IMG/VR virus record: IMGVR_UViG_3300022668_000024
Location: 1 to 47,793 of that record
Strand: one strand, 5' to 3'
Length of the DNA stretch: 47,793 nucleotides
From: a virus
This document shows positions 13,210-22,284 of the stretch, piece after piece. The notes below the pieces were generated by a model, which did not search any database, was not told the DNA's origin, and saw nothing but the letters and a program-made list of their open reading frames with translations. The position numbers and the translations under genes are program-made. Each line of letters starts with the position of its first letter. The first letter of the stretch is position 1.

Positions 13210-14966
13210 CACACTTAGCTAAAATTATTTCAATTTCCGCAAAAAATGTGGGAACAGTTAACATCAAAGAATATGTATTCTCACCCAATGGTGGCAGATT
13301 GATACTAAAAGGTGGCAATGGCGAAGGAAAGACAACGTTTCAAGACACTTTAAAACTTGGTACTGGTGGCTCAACTATTGTAAACCGTGAGTATATCGAT
13401 GAAAAGCTACTTTTAAACGCATTTATTGCAGATGGTGATAACAGAGTTGCTGTAACAGTAAAACATGGCAAAAACGGTCTTTATTATGCTTTGAAAGGTT
13501 ACGATGCAGCAAAACAACCAATAGGTGAAATTGATGGTGTAAAATTAACAGCCGGATCTTATTTGAAAATGATGTACGATCCAATGATTACAAAAGTAGC
13601 TGATTTTTGCTCAGAAGATCGTACACGTGCCAGAAATTGCCATACTGAATTGTTTGCTGATAAATTAGGAAAAATTGAAATTGATCAGCTTATAAAAGAC
13701 CTCAAAGAAGCTCGTGAGGATATGCAGTACAAAGAACGGTTGAGAAACACTGTTGAATATGGTTTTCGAGGTACTGACGAATTCTTAAAAACAAAAGGCG
13801 TTGATTGGAAAAGACCAGACACTTATCCTCCTGAACAATTTGAAAATCTTGAAAGCAAAAAGATTGAATTAATGGCCGAAAAATCAAGGTTAAAAAGCGC
13901 ACCAAAGCAAGAACGCATCGACAAAATGAATGCACTTGAAAGCGAAATGAAATTGATTGCTGAAAAGGTCAAGAATTATAATAACGGGATTGATGCGAAG
14001 GAAAAGGAACGAAAAGTAAAAAAAGATGCAAGAATACAAGATTTTGAGCTTGCTGAAGGGTTGTGTCAAACGATTGAAAGTTCTTTTTCCGAATTGGTTG
14101 ATTTGAAATTATTTTCGGTTGATAAATTGTCTGAATCATCGAAAATGCTTGGTGATGTAATGGATTTTATTGCAACTTCTAGGGATAATTTAAACTCTAC
14201 ATTCGACCCAATCCCTTCTAAAATACAATACGACCAAAACGACAAAGTTGATGTTGAAAAAACCGATAACCTAACCGATGAAGCAAAGGAATTATTGGCC
14301 GACCTTCAAAACAGGCGGGTAATGTGGGGTAGCCTGTACAATTCAAATCAAGGAGACCAAATCGAAATCGAAACGCCAGAAATTGACCAAAAACTTGCAC
14401 AATTAGAAGTTACAATTTCAGAACAAAAAGAGCAAAAAGGACTTAGAAAAGCACTGGACGCTTTCTTTTCGTGGCAAGATGCACGCGATAAAGTGACCGA
14501 ATTAAAATCTAAAATCGCGGCAAAATATGCGTCAATTGATACAGGCATTGATGGGCTTGAGTTCAAGTACGATGATACGGCCAATAAGACAGACATGTAC
14601 TATGATGGCACTGGTTTTGACTTCTTTAAAAAGCTACACGGAAACCCTAAACGAGTTACGGCACTTAGCGAAACAGAACGTGCATTGCTATGTTTAATGG
14701 TTCAATTCAAAAGAATGAGTGAACGTGCCAAAGCAATCAATCTAACTTACATCGATTGTTCTATTACACAGAATAGCTATGAGTGTATTGAGCAAGCATT
14801 AGCTAGATATGGGCTAAAAGATGTTTATGTGGTAGCTTCTCAAGCTTGCGATGTCACAAAGGAGCAGTTGAATGATTGTGACGTTCTTATTGAAGGTGGT
14901 GAAATATTTTTTAATGGACAAAGATCAGAAGAAGAAGAAGGAAAAGTAATTGAAACTAAATATTAA
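13206..14966 (+). CDS. SMC/SbcC-like AAA ATPase, 586 aa
   Basis: An ABC-type ATPase of the SMC/Rad50/RecN group, likely acting on DNA ends or replication intermediates. Walker A GGNGEGKTT is at 36-44. The middle (about 215-285 and 385-450) is coiled-coil rich, short for a true SMC. The signature-like motif ALSETERALLCLMV replaces LSGGE, and the Walker B position reads LTYIDCS, with Asp but without the following Glu that normally activates water. That loss hints at slow or no hydrolysis. It is coupled to the previous gene by an ATGA overlap. Confidence 0.75.
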   Translation: MTHLAKIISISAKNVGTVNIKEYVFSPNGGRLILKGGNGEGKTTFQDTLKLGTGGSTIVNREYIDEKLLLNAFIADGDNRVAVTVKHGKNGLYYALKGYDAAKQPIGEIDGVKLTAGSYLKMMYDPMITKVADFCSEDRTRARNCHTELFADKLGKIEIDQLIKDLKEAREDMQYKERLRNTVEYGFRGTDEFLKTKGVDWKRPDTYPPEQFENLESKKIELMAEKSRLKSAPKQERIDKMNALESEMKLIAEKVKNYNNGIDAKEKERKVKKDARIQDFELAEGLCQTIESSFSELVDLKLFSVDKLSESSKMLGDVMDFIATSRDNLNSTFDPIPSKIQYDQNDKVDVEKTDNLTDEAKELLADLQNRRVMWGSLYNSNQGDQIEIETPEIDQKLAQLEVTISEQKEQKGLRKALDAFFSWQDARDKVTELKSKIAAKYASIDTGIDGLEFKYDDTANKTDMYYDGTGFDFFKKLHGNPKRVTALSETERALLCLMVQFKRMSERAKAINLTYIDCSITQNSYECIEQALARYGLKDVYVVASQACDVTKEQLNDCDVLIEGGEIFFNGQRSEEEEGKVIETKY

Positions 14967-14970
14967 AGTT

Positions 14971-15255
14971 ATGGAAAAACCAAAAATACTACTTCCAGAG
15001 AAACAATGCGAAACTTATGTTTTTAATGTCGAAGGCCACAAAGATTTTTTTTGTGAATTAAATGTTAGTTACGAAAACGCATTTTTTACAATAAAACCTT
15101 CTCAAAAAACAAACTTAAACTTCAATAGCGCACTATGTATTCAACAATATAAAATAATGCAAGAGTTGATTTCAGAAGCCATTAAAAAAGGAGAGTCTTT
15201 AATAAAGCCTGACGGTTCAGATAGGCCTGCGTTTGACCCTAACTATACATCATAA
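14971..15255 (+). CDS. Hypothetical protein, 94 aa
   Basis: Not recognised. The ATG at 14971 follows the ATPase stop by 4 bases (TAA-AGTT-ATG), a spacing seen at other starts here. An ATG at 14950 inside the ATPase gene would add 7 residues. The protein has strands (ETYVFNVEGHKDFFCELNVSYENAFF) and a C-terminal basic helix. Confidence 0.6.
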   Translation: MEKPKILLPEKQCETYVFNVEGHKDFFCELNVSYENAFFTIKPSQKTNLNFNSALCIQQYKIMQELISEAIKKGESLIKPDGSDRPAFDPNYTS

Positions 15256-15257
15256 CA

Positions 15258-16208
15258 ATGCCCCAATTTAAGCTCCGTAAGCAAACAAAAAAAACGATGT
15301 GCCCCGAATGTGGGCACTCGTTAAAAGGCCGCAAAACCTTCCGCATGTACTCCGATGAAAACGGTAATACGCTGCATAATACTGTAGGCCGTTGTGATCG
15401 TGACAGCTCATGCGGTTATGATTACAAGCCGTTTGATTTTTTAAAGGAAAATAAGGGTTATAAGCTGGATAAATCACGGCCAAAAATTGCGCCAAATCCA
15501 AAACCAAAAGCAAATACTCATCCTTCAAGGTTAGTTCTTTCAAATCTTGAATCAATACCATATTTACCCGAAGCAAGAGACAAACAGTTTATTAATAAAT
15601 ATCGCCTTAGCCAAACAAAAAATGGAGGTTTAATTTATTGGCAAATTGACCAGAACCAAAAAGTAAAAGGTGGAAAGGTCATGTATTACGATGAAAACGG
15701 CAACCGAAAAAAAGAAGAAGAATTCCGGCAGAATTGGATTCATTGGCTTTTAAAAAATCGTACTGATTGTGGAATAGTTGGAGCTGCATTTGTTTTGGAA
15801 CAGTGTTTATTTGGACTTCATTTGCTGGATAAATTCACAACTAATGGGGGTAATATTATAATGATAGCTGAAAGTGAGAAAACGGCTATTATAATGGATC
15901 ATTTTACTTCTGGGCGCTTTTTATGGCTTTCGTGCGGTGCATTATATGGCCTTGAAAACGAAGGAGCTAATAAACTTGCTGTTATTCACGATTGGAAAAA
16001 AAAGACAAAAGGAAATGTTTTTTTATTGCCAGATTCAGGCGAAAAAGCAGAACACCACTGGCGTATAAAAGCCTATCGGTATGGATTTGGATTGCTTACA
16101 GTTTCGGAATTAACAGGAATCAAAAAACCTAAAGATGGTGCAGATGTAGCCGATTATTTGGGAAAAATTGAAATAATATTGAAAAAAATTAAGGAAAAAG
16201 TGAAATAA
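15258..16208 (+). CDS. Zinc-finger and Toprim-like primase-related protein (DUF6371 type), 316 aa
   Basis: Likely part of replication priming. Residues 15-57 carry a primase-like zinc motif (CPECG, then CDRDSSCGYDYKPFDFL). The C-terminal half has a Toprim-like pattern: IIMIAESEKTAI (the conserved Glu), LSCGALYGL, then VFLLPDSGEKAEHHW (Asp motif) and KDGADVADYL. The combination matches the DUF6371 proteins of Bacteroidetes phages and mobile elements as I recall them. It is the last gene of the early operon, followed at once by promoter P3. Confidence 0.75.
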   Translation: MPQFKLRKQTKKTMCPECGHSLKGRKTFRMYSDENGNTLHNTVGRCDRDSSCGYDYKPFDFLKENKGYKLDKSRPKIAPNPKPKANTHPSRLVLSNLESIPYLPEARDKQFINKYRLSQTKNGGLIYWQIDQNQKVKGGKVMYYDENGNRKKEEEFRQNWIHWLLKNRTDCGIVGAAFVLEQCLFGLHLLDKFTTNGGNIIMIAESEKTAIIMDHFTSGRFLWLSCGALYGLENEGANKLAVIHDWKKKTKGNVFLLPDSGEKAEHHWRIKAYRYGFGLLTVSELTGIKKPKDGADVADYLGKIEIILKKIKEKVK

Positions 16209-16220
16209 GGTTAAAATATA

Positions 16221-16251
16221 TTTGTCAGGTTAAAATATAGTTGTATGTTTG
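16221..16251 (+). promoter_or_regulatory. Bacteroidetes-type promoter with GTTAAAATATA motif (P3)
   Basis: TTTG (16221-16224), 19 bp, TATGTTTG (16244-16251). Two copies of GTTAAAATATA lie at 16210 and 16229, exactly 19 bp apart, the second within the spacer. It drives the small gene at 16298. Confidence 0.88.
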
Positions 16252-16297
16252 TATCAACAAAAGGGAATAATCCCGATAAAATTTAAAAACTGTCGAT

Positions 16298-16543
16298 ATG
16301 AAAACTTCAATTACAATTTCAGGTCAAATTTCAGGAAATAGAAATTTATTAAACAAAATTCAAACTATTGATTCAGAAGTTAAAAATTTATCTTTCAATG
16401 GATTTGAAATTATTTTTAATACGAAAAAAGAAGCAGTAAAAGCACTAAGTGAAGCAAGACAATCAATCAAAGACGAAGAACCAGAATATTACAATGAAGG
16501 TGTTAGTTATTCAAGAGGTTGGATGTTGACTTATGATGCATAA
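16298..16543 (+). CDS. Small accessory protein, 81 aa
   Basis: Not recognised. Strands and helices alternate (SITISGQISG, LSFNGFEIIFNTKKEAVKALSEARQSI, YSRGWMLTYDA), suggesting a small ferredoxin-like fold. It is a self-contained unit: its own motif-bearing promoter at 16221 and a terminator at 16636. That isolation is typical of phage accessory (moron) genes, perhaps counter-defence, but nothing in the sequence shows a target. Confidence 0.65.
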   Translation: MKTSITISGQISGNRNLLNKIQTIDSEVKNLSFNGFEIIFNTKKEAVKALSEARQSIKDEEPEYYNEGVSYSRGWMLTYDA

Positions 16544-16572
16544 AAAGCAGTAATAGATTAATCCTCATAGTT

Positions 16573-16590
16573 CCTCGACAGTCTGCGAGG
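16573..16590 (+). other. Small hairpin between gene and terminator
   Basis: CCTCG (16573-16577) pairs with CGAGG (16586-16590) around an 8-base loop. There is no T-run, so it is more likely an RNA stem than a terminator. It lies between the stop at 16543 and the terminator at 16636. Confidence 0.4.
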
Positions 16591-16635
16591 TATCCGAAAC
16601 GATAAAAAACTAAGGTTCTTATTATTTCTCAATTT

Positions 16636-16663
16636 AGCCCAGAGTTCTAAATCTGGGCTTTTT
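16636..16663 (+). terminator. Intrinsic terminator
   Basis: AGCCCAGA (16636-16643) pairs perfectly with TCTGGGCT (16652-16659), followed by a T-run. It ends the 16298-16543 unit. Confidence 0.85.
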
Positions 16664-16683
16664 AAAACTTAACAATTATAATT

Positions 16684-16944
16684 ATGGAAACAACAATAAA
16701 AATTAACAATGCTAATAAAGATAGAGATTACTTCCCATCTTTGTTTACAAATAAAGATAATACAGTATTAATATTAGCCGATTCAAGAGTTTCTGATAAA
16801 ACATTTTCTGGAATGGTAATTCATTCAAAAAATAATACAAAAACTACTTTAATCGGAACTTATTCTAGCGGATGGACATATGCTCAATTTAAGCGGCTGC
16901 CAAAGGGATCTACCGTTGATATTCAAATAAAACAGGAGGATTAA
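16684..16944 (+). CDS. Hypothetical protein, 86 aa
   Basis: Not recognised. It is strand-rich (TTIKINNANKD, TVLILADSRVSDKTFSGMVIH, TTLIGTYSSGWTYAQF, STVDIQIKQED), suggesting a small beta barrel. Its last codons contain an AGGAGGA sequence that serves as ribosome-binding site for the next gene, so the two are linked. No clear promoter lies between the terminator at 16636 and its start. Confidence 0.6.
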   Translation: METTIKINNANKDRDYFPSLFTNKDNTVLILADSRVSDKTFSGMVIHSKNNTKTTLIGTYSSGWTYAQFKRLPKGSTVDIQIKQED

Positions 16945-16947
16945 AAA

Positions 16948-17922
16948 ATGAATTTACATAAAAAATTATTCTATAATTTCTTGACAAACAAGAAATTATA
17001 TTCAAAACTTTGTGATACAAAGACAACAATGTTTAAACATTCAACATCTAAAGTTTTTTTTAACGAGTTATTTAAATCAAAAGGGATTTTTAATAAAAAA
17101 TATTTCATAACTAAAAACACAAATGAAAGAATTCGCAATATGGATTTATCAAAAATAAATCCTATTGATTATATAAATATTAGTGATAAAGAAGAGATAG
17201 GATTTATTTTTGATGAAGATAATTTACAAACAGGATTTTGTATAAAAAAAACCGAATGCATTTTGGTTTCTGGTAAAGGTAATAATTCTTTACTTACTAA
17301 AAGTATGGATCAAAATCAAGCCCTTTACAATATGGTTAATGGAATAGTTTATTTTAATTATTTAAGCAATGAAATTGAGATAATTCCAACGTCACCAATT
17401 AGTATATTACTAGGGATTGCTGACAATGTGAACATAAATCTTGACAAAATGGAAATTAAATTCTTAAAAAAAGAAGAAAAGACAATTATTGAATTATTAA
17501 AGAATTTTTCTAAAAATGATTTGTTAAATATTATTGAGATTGCTAACGAGATAAAAAATAAGACCGATAGCCATGTATTAAAACAATATATAGACGATTT
17601 TTTATCGAAATATTATTCCTTAATAACGTCCATTAAGCAATTTACCTTTATTCATTTTGCAAAAGAGGTAGACAAAACATTTATTTCTGATAATAGCGGA
17701 TTAAAGCATTCTCAAATAATTAGGGGTATAAAATCGGACAAGAGTGATATAATTAAAATTGATTCATTTTACAACGAGAACATAAATGTAATTAACCCAT
17801 TTGCTGTTAAGGGGCATTTTAGAAATCAGCCAATAGGTGAAGGTAGAAATAATAATAAATTAATATATGTAGATTCTTTTATGAAAACCGGATACAATAG
17901 AAAGTCTGTTATTTCAAAATAA
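16948..17922 (+). CDS. Unknown protein with FRNQP-type C-terminal motif, 324 aa
   Basis: Function not known. The C-terminus FAVKGHFRNQPIGEGRNNNKLIYVDSFMKTGY resembles a basic ending (V.GH.R.Q..G.GR....IW) seen on many uncharacterised phage and mobile-element proteins. The rest is Lys/Asn/Ile-rich with no catalytic motif seen. It has a strong Shine-Dalgarno AGGAGGA (16934-16940) 7 bases before the ATG, unlike nearly all other genes here, and is very AT-rich. It lies between two terminators (16636, 17929). These signs suggest later acquisition. Confidence 0.6.
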   Translation: MNLHKKLFYNFLTNKKLYSKLCDTKTTMFKHSTSKVFFNELFKSKGIFNKKYFITKNTNERIRNMDLSKINPIDYINISDKEEIGFIFDEDNLQTGFCIKKTECILVSGKGNNSLLTKSMDQNQALYNMVNGIVYFNYLSNEIEIIPTSPISILLGIADNVNINLDKMEIKFLKKEEKTIIELLKNFSKNDLLNIIEIANEIKNKTDSHVLKQYIDDFLSKYYSLITSIKQFTFIHFAKEVDKTFISDNSGLKHSQIIRGIKSDKSDIIKIDSFYNENINVINPFAVKGHFRNQPIGEGRNNNKLIYVDSFMKTGYNRKSVISK

Positions 17923-17928
17923 TAAAAT

Positions 17929-17956
17929 CCGTGTCAATGGCGGCACGGTTTTTTTT
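17929..17956 (+). terminator. Intrinsic terminator
   Basis: CCGTGTC (17929-17935) pairs with GGCACGG (17942-17948, one G-T pair), followed by eight T. It lies between the stop at 17922 and the ATG at 17970 and argues against a start at 17931. Confidence 0.85.
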
Positions 17957-17969
17957 AAACCCTACAGTT

Positions 17970-18218
17970 ATGAAACAAACGATAATAAAAACATACAATC
18001 CTGATAAAAAACAATACGAAACAACTAGGATTATTTGCAAAAATAGCGAAGAAGATAGTTTATTTATAAAATTTCATTTTCCTAACAGTCCAGCACACAG
18101 ATTAATAAAAGAAGATAAAAAGATTTTTAAGCAATCAAAACCACACAAAGATTTAAAATCACCTTTCTTTGACACTGTACTTGGAGTGCCTTATAGTAAG
18201 AAATCATGCAAATCCTAA
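17970..18218 (+). CDS. Hypothetical basic protein, 82 aa
   Basis: Not recognised. The ATG at 17970 (MKQTIIKTYNPDKK...) is chosen because an earlier in-frame ATG (17931) lies inside the terminator hairpin. The protein is basic with strands in the first half. Its 3' end overlaps the convergent baseplate hub gene by 15 bases, so + and - transcription collide here. Confidence 0.5.
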   Translation: MKQTIIKTYNPDKKQYETTRIICKNSEEDSLFIKFHFPNSPAHRLIKEDKKIFKQSKPHKDLKSPFFDTVLGVPYSKKSCKS

Positions 18219-19238
18219 CCTTGGCGTTAATCCGCTTAATGCCTCGTGTAACACTAGTGTTACTGTTGAGCTTTCACCGTCAGCATCCAAAGACAACCGA
18301 TTATTCAAAACCATCATTTTTTGAGGTTGCAAAATTCCTAATTTTGGTGCCAAAATTTCCACCATATCGCCAGGAATCATAACCAAATCGTTTATTGTCC
18401 ATTGACTACAAATAACCGTGGCAGAAATACTTTTTAATTCTCTTGCCCTTACTTGTTCAGCCGTTGTTTTACTGTCCACGTCTTCACCCCTTGTTTGAGT
18501 TACTGTTAATGGCCTATCAGATTTTACGAGGCCATTTGTTTCTGTCCCTTCGCGTTGTCCTTGCTTTGATATTGAAGTTTGGCCAACTGCTGAAATCTTA
18601 CTATGCATATTTGTACCAACGGCTACAACTTCCATTTCTAAAATTGGCATTTGTCCGATTTCGTAACGTGATAAAATCTTATCATTTGGATCAGGCTTTG
18701 TGAATAATAAACGACCTTCTTCATCATGCCTTTCAATCATTCCTGCCTGGGTAGCCAAAGAAGCTAAATAATCGGCTGGTTTTTGTGTTGGGTCGATTGC
18801 ATCCGATTGATATTCTTTATCGGGCAATCCTTGTTTTTCGGCTACTGGTGAAAATTTAACAGTTACACCAAAAGGTTTAGCTAGTTTATTTGCAATTTGT
18901 CTAAGGGTTAAATTTGCGCTTTGAAAATCAAAATCTACTGGTAAACTACATTGGCTCATTACAATAGGCTTACTTGCTCCGCTTACATTTGCGGTGCATT
19001 CATTTGCGTTTTGCTTTCTTTTTACATTTTGTAATTCACCAGTTAAGATAAGTTGATTATTGTATTTGATCTTGCATTTTTGATAAGTCAGTAATTCGAA
19101 TAGTTTTTTATGGTCTGGATTTTCGTAATTATAAGGCGAAACATCAAAGCTAAATGTACTACCAAGGGTATCAAAATTAAGGTTTATTTGAAACTTTGAA
19201 AAGTCTTTAAAATCAGTATTACCAACTGTTAATATCAT
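18204..19238 (-). CDS. Baseplate hub protein, Mu gp44 (P)-like, 344 aa
   Basis: Forms the hub ring at the centre of the contractile-tail baseplate. The N-terminal pattern FKDFSKFQINLNFDTLGSTFSFDV, then CKIKYNNQLILTGELQNV, is that of Mu gp44/gpD-type hubs. It is followed by LTLRQIANKLAKPFGV and the late domain LVMIPGDMVEILAPKLGILQPQKMMV with a final VTLVLHEAL. It is the last late gene, next to its usual partner the spike (19249), but about 10 kb from the rest of the baseplate genes. Confidence 0.82.
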   Translation of the reverse strand: MILTVGNTDFKDFSKFQINLNFDTLGSTFSFDVSPYNYENPDHKKLFELLTYQKCKIKYNNQLILTGELQNVKRKQNANECTANVSGASKPIVMSQCSLPVDFDFQSANLTLRQIANKLAKPFGVTVKFSPVAEKQGLPDKEYQSDAIDPTQKPADYLASLATQAGMIERHDEEGRLLFTKPDPNDKILSRYEIGQMPILEMEVVAVGTNMHSKISAVGQTSISKQGQREGTETNGLVKSDRPLTVTQTRGEDVDSKTTAEQVRARELKSISATVICSQWTINDLVMIPGDMVEILAPKLGILQPQKMMVLNNRLSLDADGESSTVTLVLHEALSGLTPRLGFA

Positions 19239-19248
19239 GCTATAAGGG

Positions 19249-19809
19249 TTAATTTATTAAAATCTCTTCGCTTTTTGCGCCGGACATATCAGCCGCAGCT
19301 AATGTCACTGTATTCGCTGTAGCTGGTAATCCTGTTGTTGCAGGTGATCCCGGAACATATGCAGCCGCAAAAATATTCCATTCTTGAATCATGACGTTAA
19401 CCTCCCCTTTCAACTCATCAAAAGCCGTCTGCATTTCAGTAAACTTTGTAACAAAATTAGCTGGCTCCGTTCCATCGGGTGCTGTTCCAATTTCCATTTT
19501 ATCGCCTCGAATAGTGACAATAAACATAGGATTACCATCAGCATCATATGAATAAAAAGCTTTTTCACCTTCTTTTAAATCTTCACGCGTACCAGAATCA
19601 TCAACGCACAACATCGCCACATCTTCTTTTGGATCAAGAGTTTTTAAAATCAACATCTTGGTGCTAGGATGTGGATTTGTATCAGTTCCAGGTTCTTTTG
19701 CATGTATAACATCTCGCAAAGCATTGCGACCAAGCCAGCGCAATTTAATGCGTCTGAATCCATCTTTTATAACCGTTGGATCAACTATGCTACCAATGAT
19801 TGCTTTCAT
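19249..19809 (-). CDS. Baseplate spike/assembly protein, Mu gp45 (gpV)-like, 186 aa
   Basis: Likely the trimeric spike or its adaptor at the tail tip. Visible pattern: IGSIVDPTVIKDGFRRIKLRWLGRNALRDV, an OB-fold-type start; GREDLKEGEKAFYSYDADGNPMFIVTIRGDKMEIG, the strand-rich centre typical of gp45; and a Gly/Ala-rich C-terminus. It overlaps the NHL protein gene start by one base and lies 10 bases before the hub gene, the expected gp45-gp44 pairing in reversed order. Confidence 0.7.
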   Translation of the reverse strand: MKAIIGSIVDPTVIKDGFRRIKLRWLGRNALRDVIHAKEPGTDTNPHPSTKMLILKTLDPKEDVAMLCVDDSGTREDLKEGEKAFYSYDADGNPMFIVTIRGDKMEIGTAPDGTEPANFVTKFTEMQTAFDELKGEVNVMIQEWNIFAAAYVPGSPATTGLPATANTVTLAAADMSGAKSEEILIN

Positions 19810-21137
19810 TATAGGAATTTATAAATTGAACGCTTATCATCATAAAAATCATTGTTTGCAAAATACAATTCTTTCCCGTCTATATTTCCATCTTCAAAAG
19901 TATAATCAGAAATAATTGTCTTTAAGTTGTCTCTATATTTGTCGTTTACATCATAGATTTTATAATTTTTATCAACTAAAAAAATACCATCACTACCTTT
20001 CAAGATCATATAATTATCGTTGACAGCAAACAATTTATTAACGTTCAATGATGCTTCAAAATTAAATAATCCTTGACCAACAATTGCCGCACTATTTGAA
20101 GCATCAAAAAGCCTAATAGAACTATCGATGCCAGAAGAATAGAATAATAAATAAACAATATCTTTGTGTATCGCTATATCTGTAAAATTTTCGTTTAGTC
20201 CAAAAGTAAAGTTGTACAAACCATCATCCGCAGAATATGCTTTTGCATTATCTTGCGTATTACTATCTATAATGTAGATTTTGTTTTGCGTTTCAGAAGC
20301 AACTATTTTATTTGGTTGAAGCATATTTCCACCATTAAAACTAAATATAAAACTTCCTGTTAAACTATAAACATTAACTCTATTGTTATTGTAATCACAT
20401 ATGTATAACTTATCATTAACGGCTGTTATTCCTCGAGGTGAATCTAATTCGCCTGCTCCAGATCCGCTGGCTCCAAATTCGACTTTCAAAACACCTTCTG
20501 AATCATATACATTTATTCTATCAGAAGCCAAACGAGAAACATAATAACGATTTTTATACTTGAATATTCCTCCAATTAAATTAATGTTTGAAAACAATTC
20601 AAAGCTATTAAAAGATGAGCCAATAAACTCATTTACATTTGAAATTGGCGAAACTTGAACACTCGTTGCAGAATCAACGTATACATTGAATGGCTGATTT
20701 GATAAAATAAAACTACAATTAACAAAATTAATTGAAAAATCAACTGCGTCAACTTTTAAATAAACTCCATCGCTCGGTAATAAATTTTTATCAACAATAA
20801 ATTTGTAAGTTTTCCCTTCAGTCAAAAAATCAATATCAGTGGAATCTGCATAAATATCACCACCGCCAGCATCCGTCCAATTCGCTGTATAAACCTTTGG
20901 TTGCCCTAATCTCTCAAAAGCTTCTAATATTTGGTATCCATTTGTTTCATTATCTGGCAAATCATTTGGGGTTAATCCAACTAATCTAATTACTTTTTGA
21001 ATTCCATGAATCATATCGGCAAAAATGCGCTCCCATAATTTTGTGCCATCGGTTGCCCCTACTGTGTCGCGAACTTGTCTGTATGGATAATCTGCACTTA
21101 CTGCATTAGTGTTATCGCTTGAATTTAAACTTCTCAT
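19809..21137 (-). CDS. Tail protein with NHL beta-propeller, 442 aa
   Basis: Residues 1-85 (DYPYRQVRDTVGATDGTKLWERIFADMIHGIQKVIRLVG...) look like a baseplate-attachment head. Residues about 190-440 contain NHL-type blades, for example GELDSPRGITAVNDKLYICDY followed by NNNRVNVYSLTGSFIFSF. NHL propellers usually bind proteins, sugars or RNA, so this is a candidate receptor-binding or adhesin fibre. It directly follows another NHL gene (21139) in the same transcript. Confidence 0.75.
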   Translation of the reverse strand: MRSLNSSDNTNAVSADYPYRQVRDTVGATDGTKLWERIFADMIHGIQKVIRLVGLTPNDLPDNETNGYQILEAFERLGQPKVYTANWTDAGGGDIYADSTDIDFLTEGKTYKFIVDKNLLPSDGVYLKVDAVDFSINFVNCSFILSNQPFNVYVDSATSVQVSPISNVNEFIGSSFNSFELFSNINLIGGIFKYKNRYYVSRLASDRINVYDSEGVLKVEFGASGSGAGELDSPRGITAVNDKLYICDYNNNRVNVYSLTGSFIFSFNGGNMLQPNKIVASETQNKIYIIDSNTQDNAKAYSADDGLYNFTFGLNENFTDIAIHKDIVYLLFYSSGIDSSIRLFDASNSAAIVGQGLFNFEASLNVNKLFAVNDNYMILKGSDGIFLVDKNYKIYDVNDKYRDNLKTIISDYTFEDGNIDGKELYFANNDFYDDKRSIYKFL

Positions 21138-21138
21138 T

Positions 21139-22275
21139 TTATGATAATTTTATATGTTGTAATGCTGCCGTGTGTGCTGGCTTATTTGCTAGTACTAATA
21201 TTCTAAATTCCAATTCCCTATTAGATGGAATAGTCGCGTCTGCTTCATAATCTGGAATTCCACGAACTCCAACCGCTCCACCAGTTCCACCAGTTAAAAA
21301 GAAAGTTGATTTTAATAATGGGTTGGTGTCATCTTGTAAATTTCCCATATCAAATACACTGTCTTCTTCAGGATAAATTGAGTTTACAATTTTTGGCTCT
21401 TGTGCTATTGTTGAAACATTTCTTCCCATTACAGCTCTATCTTCAAATGGTGTTTCTTGCCCCATGTATTCGTCATCCTGCATAACTATATTGACATCCT
21501 TCCATCTTGGAACTTTTGTTTCATATCCTCCTGCACCGTCTGAAAATTTATTTTCCAAAACGTAAACTTCAAATCCTGCGTTGAATAGTTGATCTTGCAA
21601 CCATGCGGCAGATTGTCGGCCTTGATAACCAGAAGCCCCTTTCATTTTTTGTTCAAGAGCTGCTAATCTATTTTCAACGGGTATTGATTTGTTGATTAGT
21701 AAGCCATAAGCGTTTTCAAGCCTTGCCAAATCATCAAGCGTAAAATCATCATCAACTGGAATTTTTGGAATAGTTAAGTTTTCAACCGAAATAAAATCAT
21801 CTAAAGCTTGTGCAAAAACTTTGGCCGTTGCTTGATGATATTTGTCAGCATCTAAATTTGGCTCTGGCTGGAATGCATCGCCAGTTGGTAATGACTTTTT
21901 GAAAGCTGCTTTAAATGCTTTGTTGAATTCTTCTACTGGATCAACTGGATCAACTGGAATGTCAGGCTCAACAACATAATCAAATATTTGAATTCTGTTG
22001 TTATCGGAATCAACAACATATAGTCTTGTGCCATCAAAATGAACGCCTGTAGGATTTAACATATCGCCAATACCTAAATATTGAACGAATGTTTTATCAT
22101 CAAGATTTAAAGCTTGAATTCTGTTATTTTCAGAATCGGAGACAATTATTCGATCTTCAGCAATTGAAATTCCTTTAACACGTGCAAATTGCAATTGCCC
22201 TGTGCCAGTTTCGCCAAACTGAGAAATATAATTCCCGTTTTTATCTAATATTTGTACCCTATCCTGAAAACTCAT
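21139..22275 (-). CDS. NHL repeats fused to a gp48-like baseplate wedge domain, 378 aa
   Basis: Residues 1-105 hold two to three NHL blades (ISVAEDRIIVSDSENNRIQAL-type and GTRLYVVDSDNNRIQIFDY). After a Pro/Val/Asp hinge (PDIPVDPVDPVEE), residues about 115-260 match the Mu gp48/YmfQ wedge pattern: FKKSLPTGDAFQPEPN (usual LLPPGxAF), then LARLENAYGLLINKSIPVENRLAALEQKM and WLQDQLFNAGFEVYVLEN. The fusion puts an adhesive propeller on a wedge subunit. The gene is far from the gp47-like gene it usually follows. Confidence 0.72.
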   Translation of the reverse strand: MSFQDRVQILDKNGNYISQFGETGTGQLQFARVKGISIAEDRIIVSDSENNRIQALNLDDKTFVQYLGIGDMLNPTGVHFDGTRLYVVDSDNNRIQIFDYVVEPDIPVDPVDPVEEFNKAFKAAFKKSLPTGDAFQPEPNLDADKYHQATAKVFAQALDDFISVENLTIPKIPVDDDFTLDDLARLENAYGLLINKSIPVENRLAALEQKMKGASGYQGRQSAAWLQDQLFNAGFEVYVLENKFSDGAGGYETKVPRWKDVNIVMQDDEYMGQETPFEDRAVMGRNVSTIAQEPKIVNSIYPEEDSVFDMGNLQDDTNPLLKSTFFLTGGTGGAVGVRGIPDYEADATIPSNRELEFRILVLANKPAHTAALQHIKLS

Positions 22276-22284
22276 TGTGTAAAA

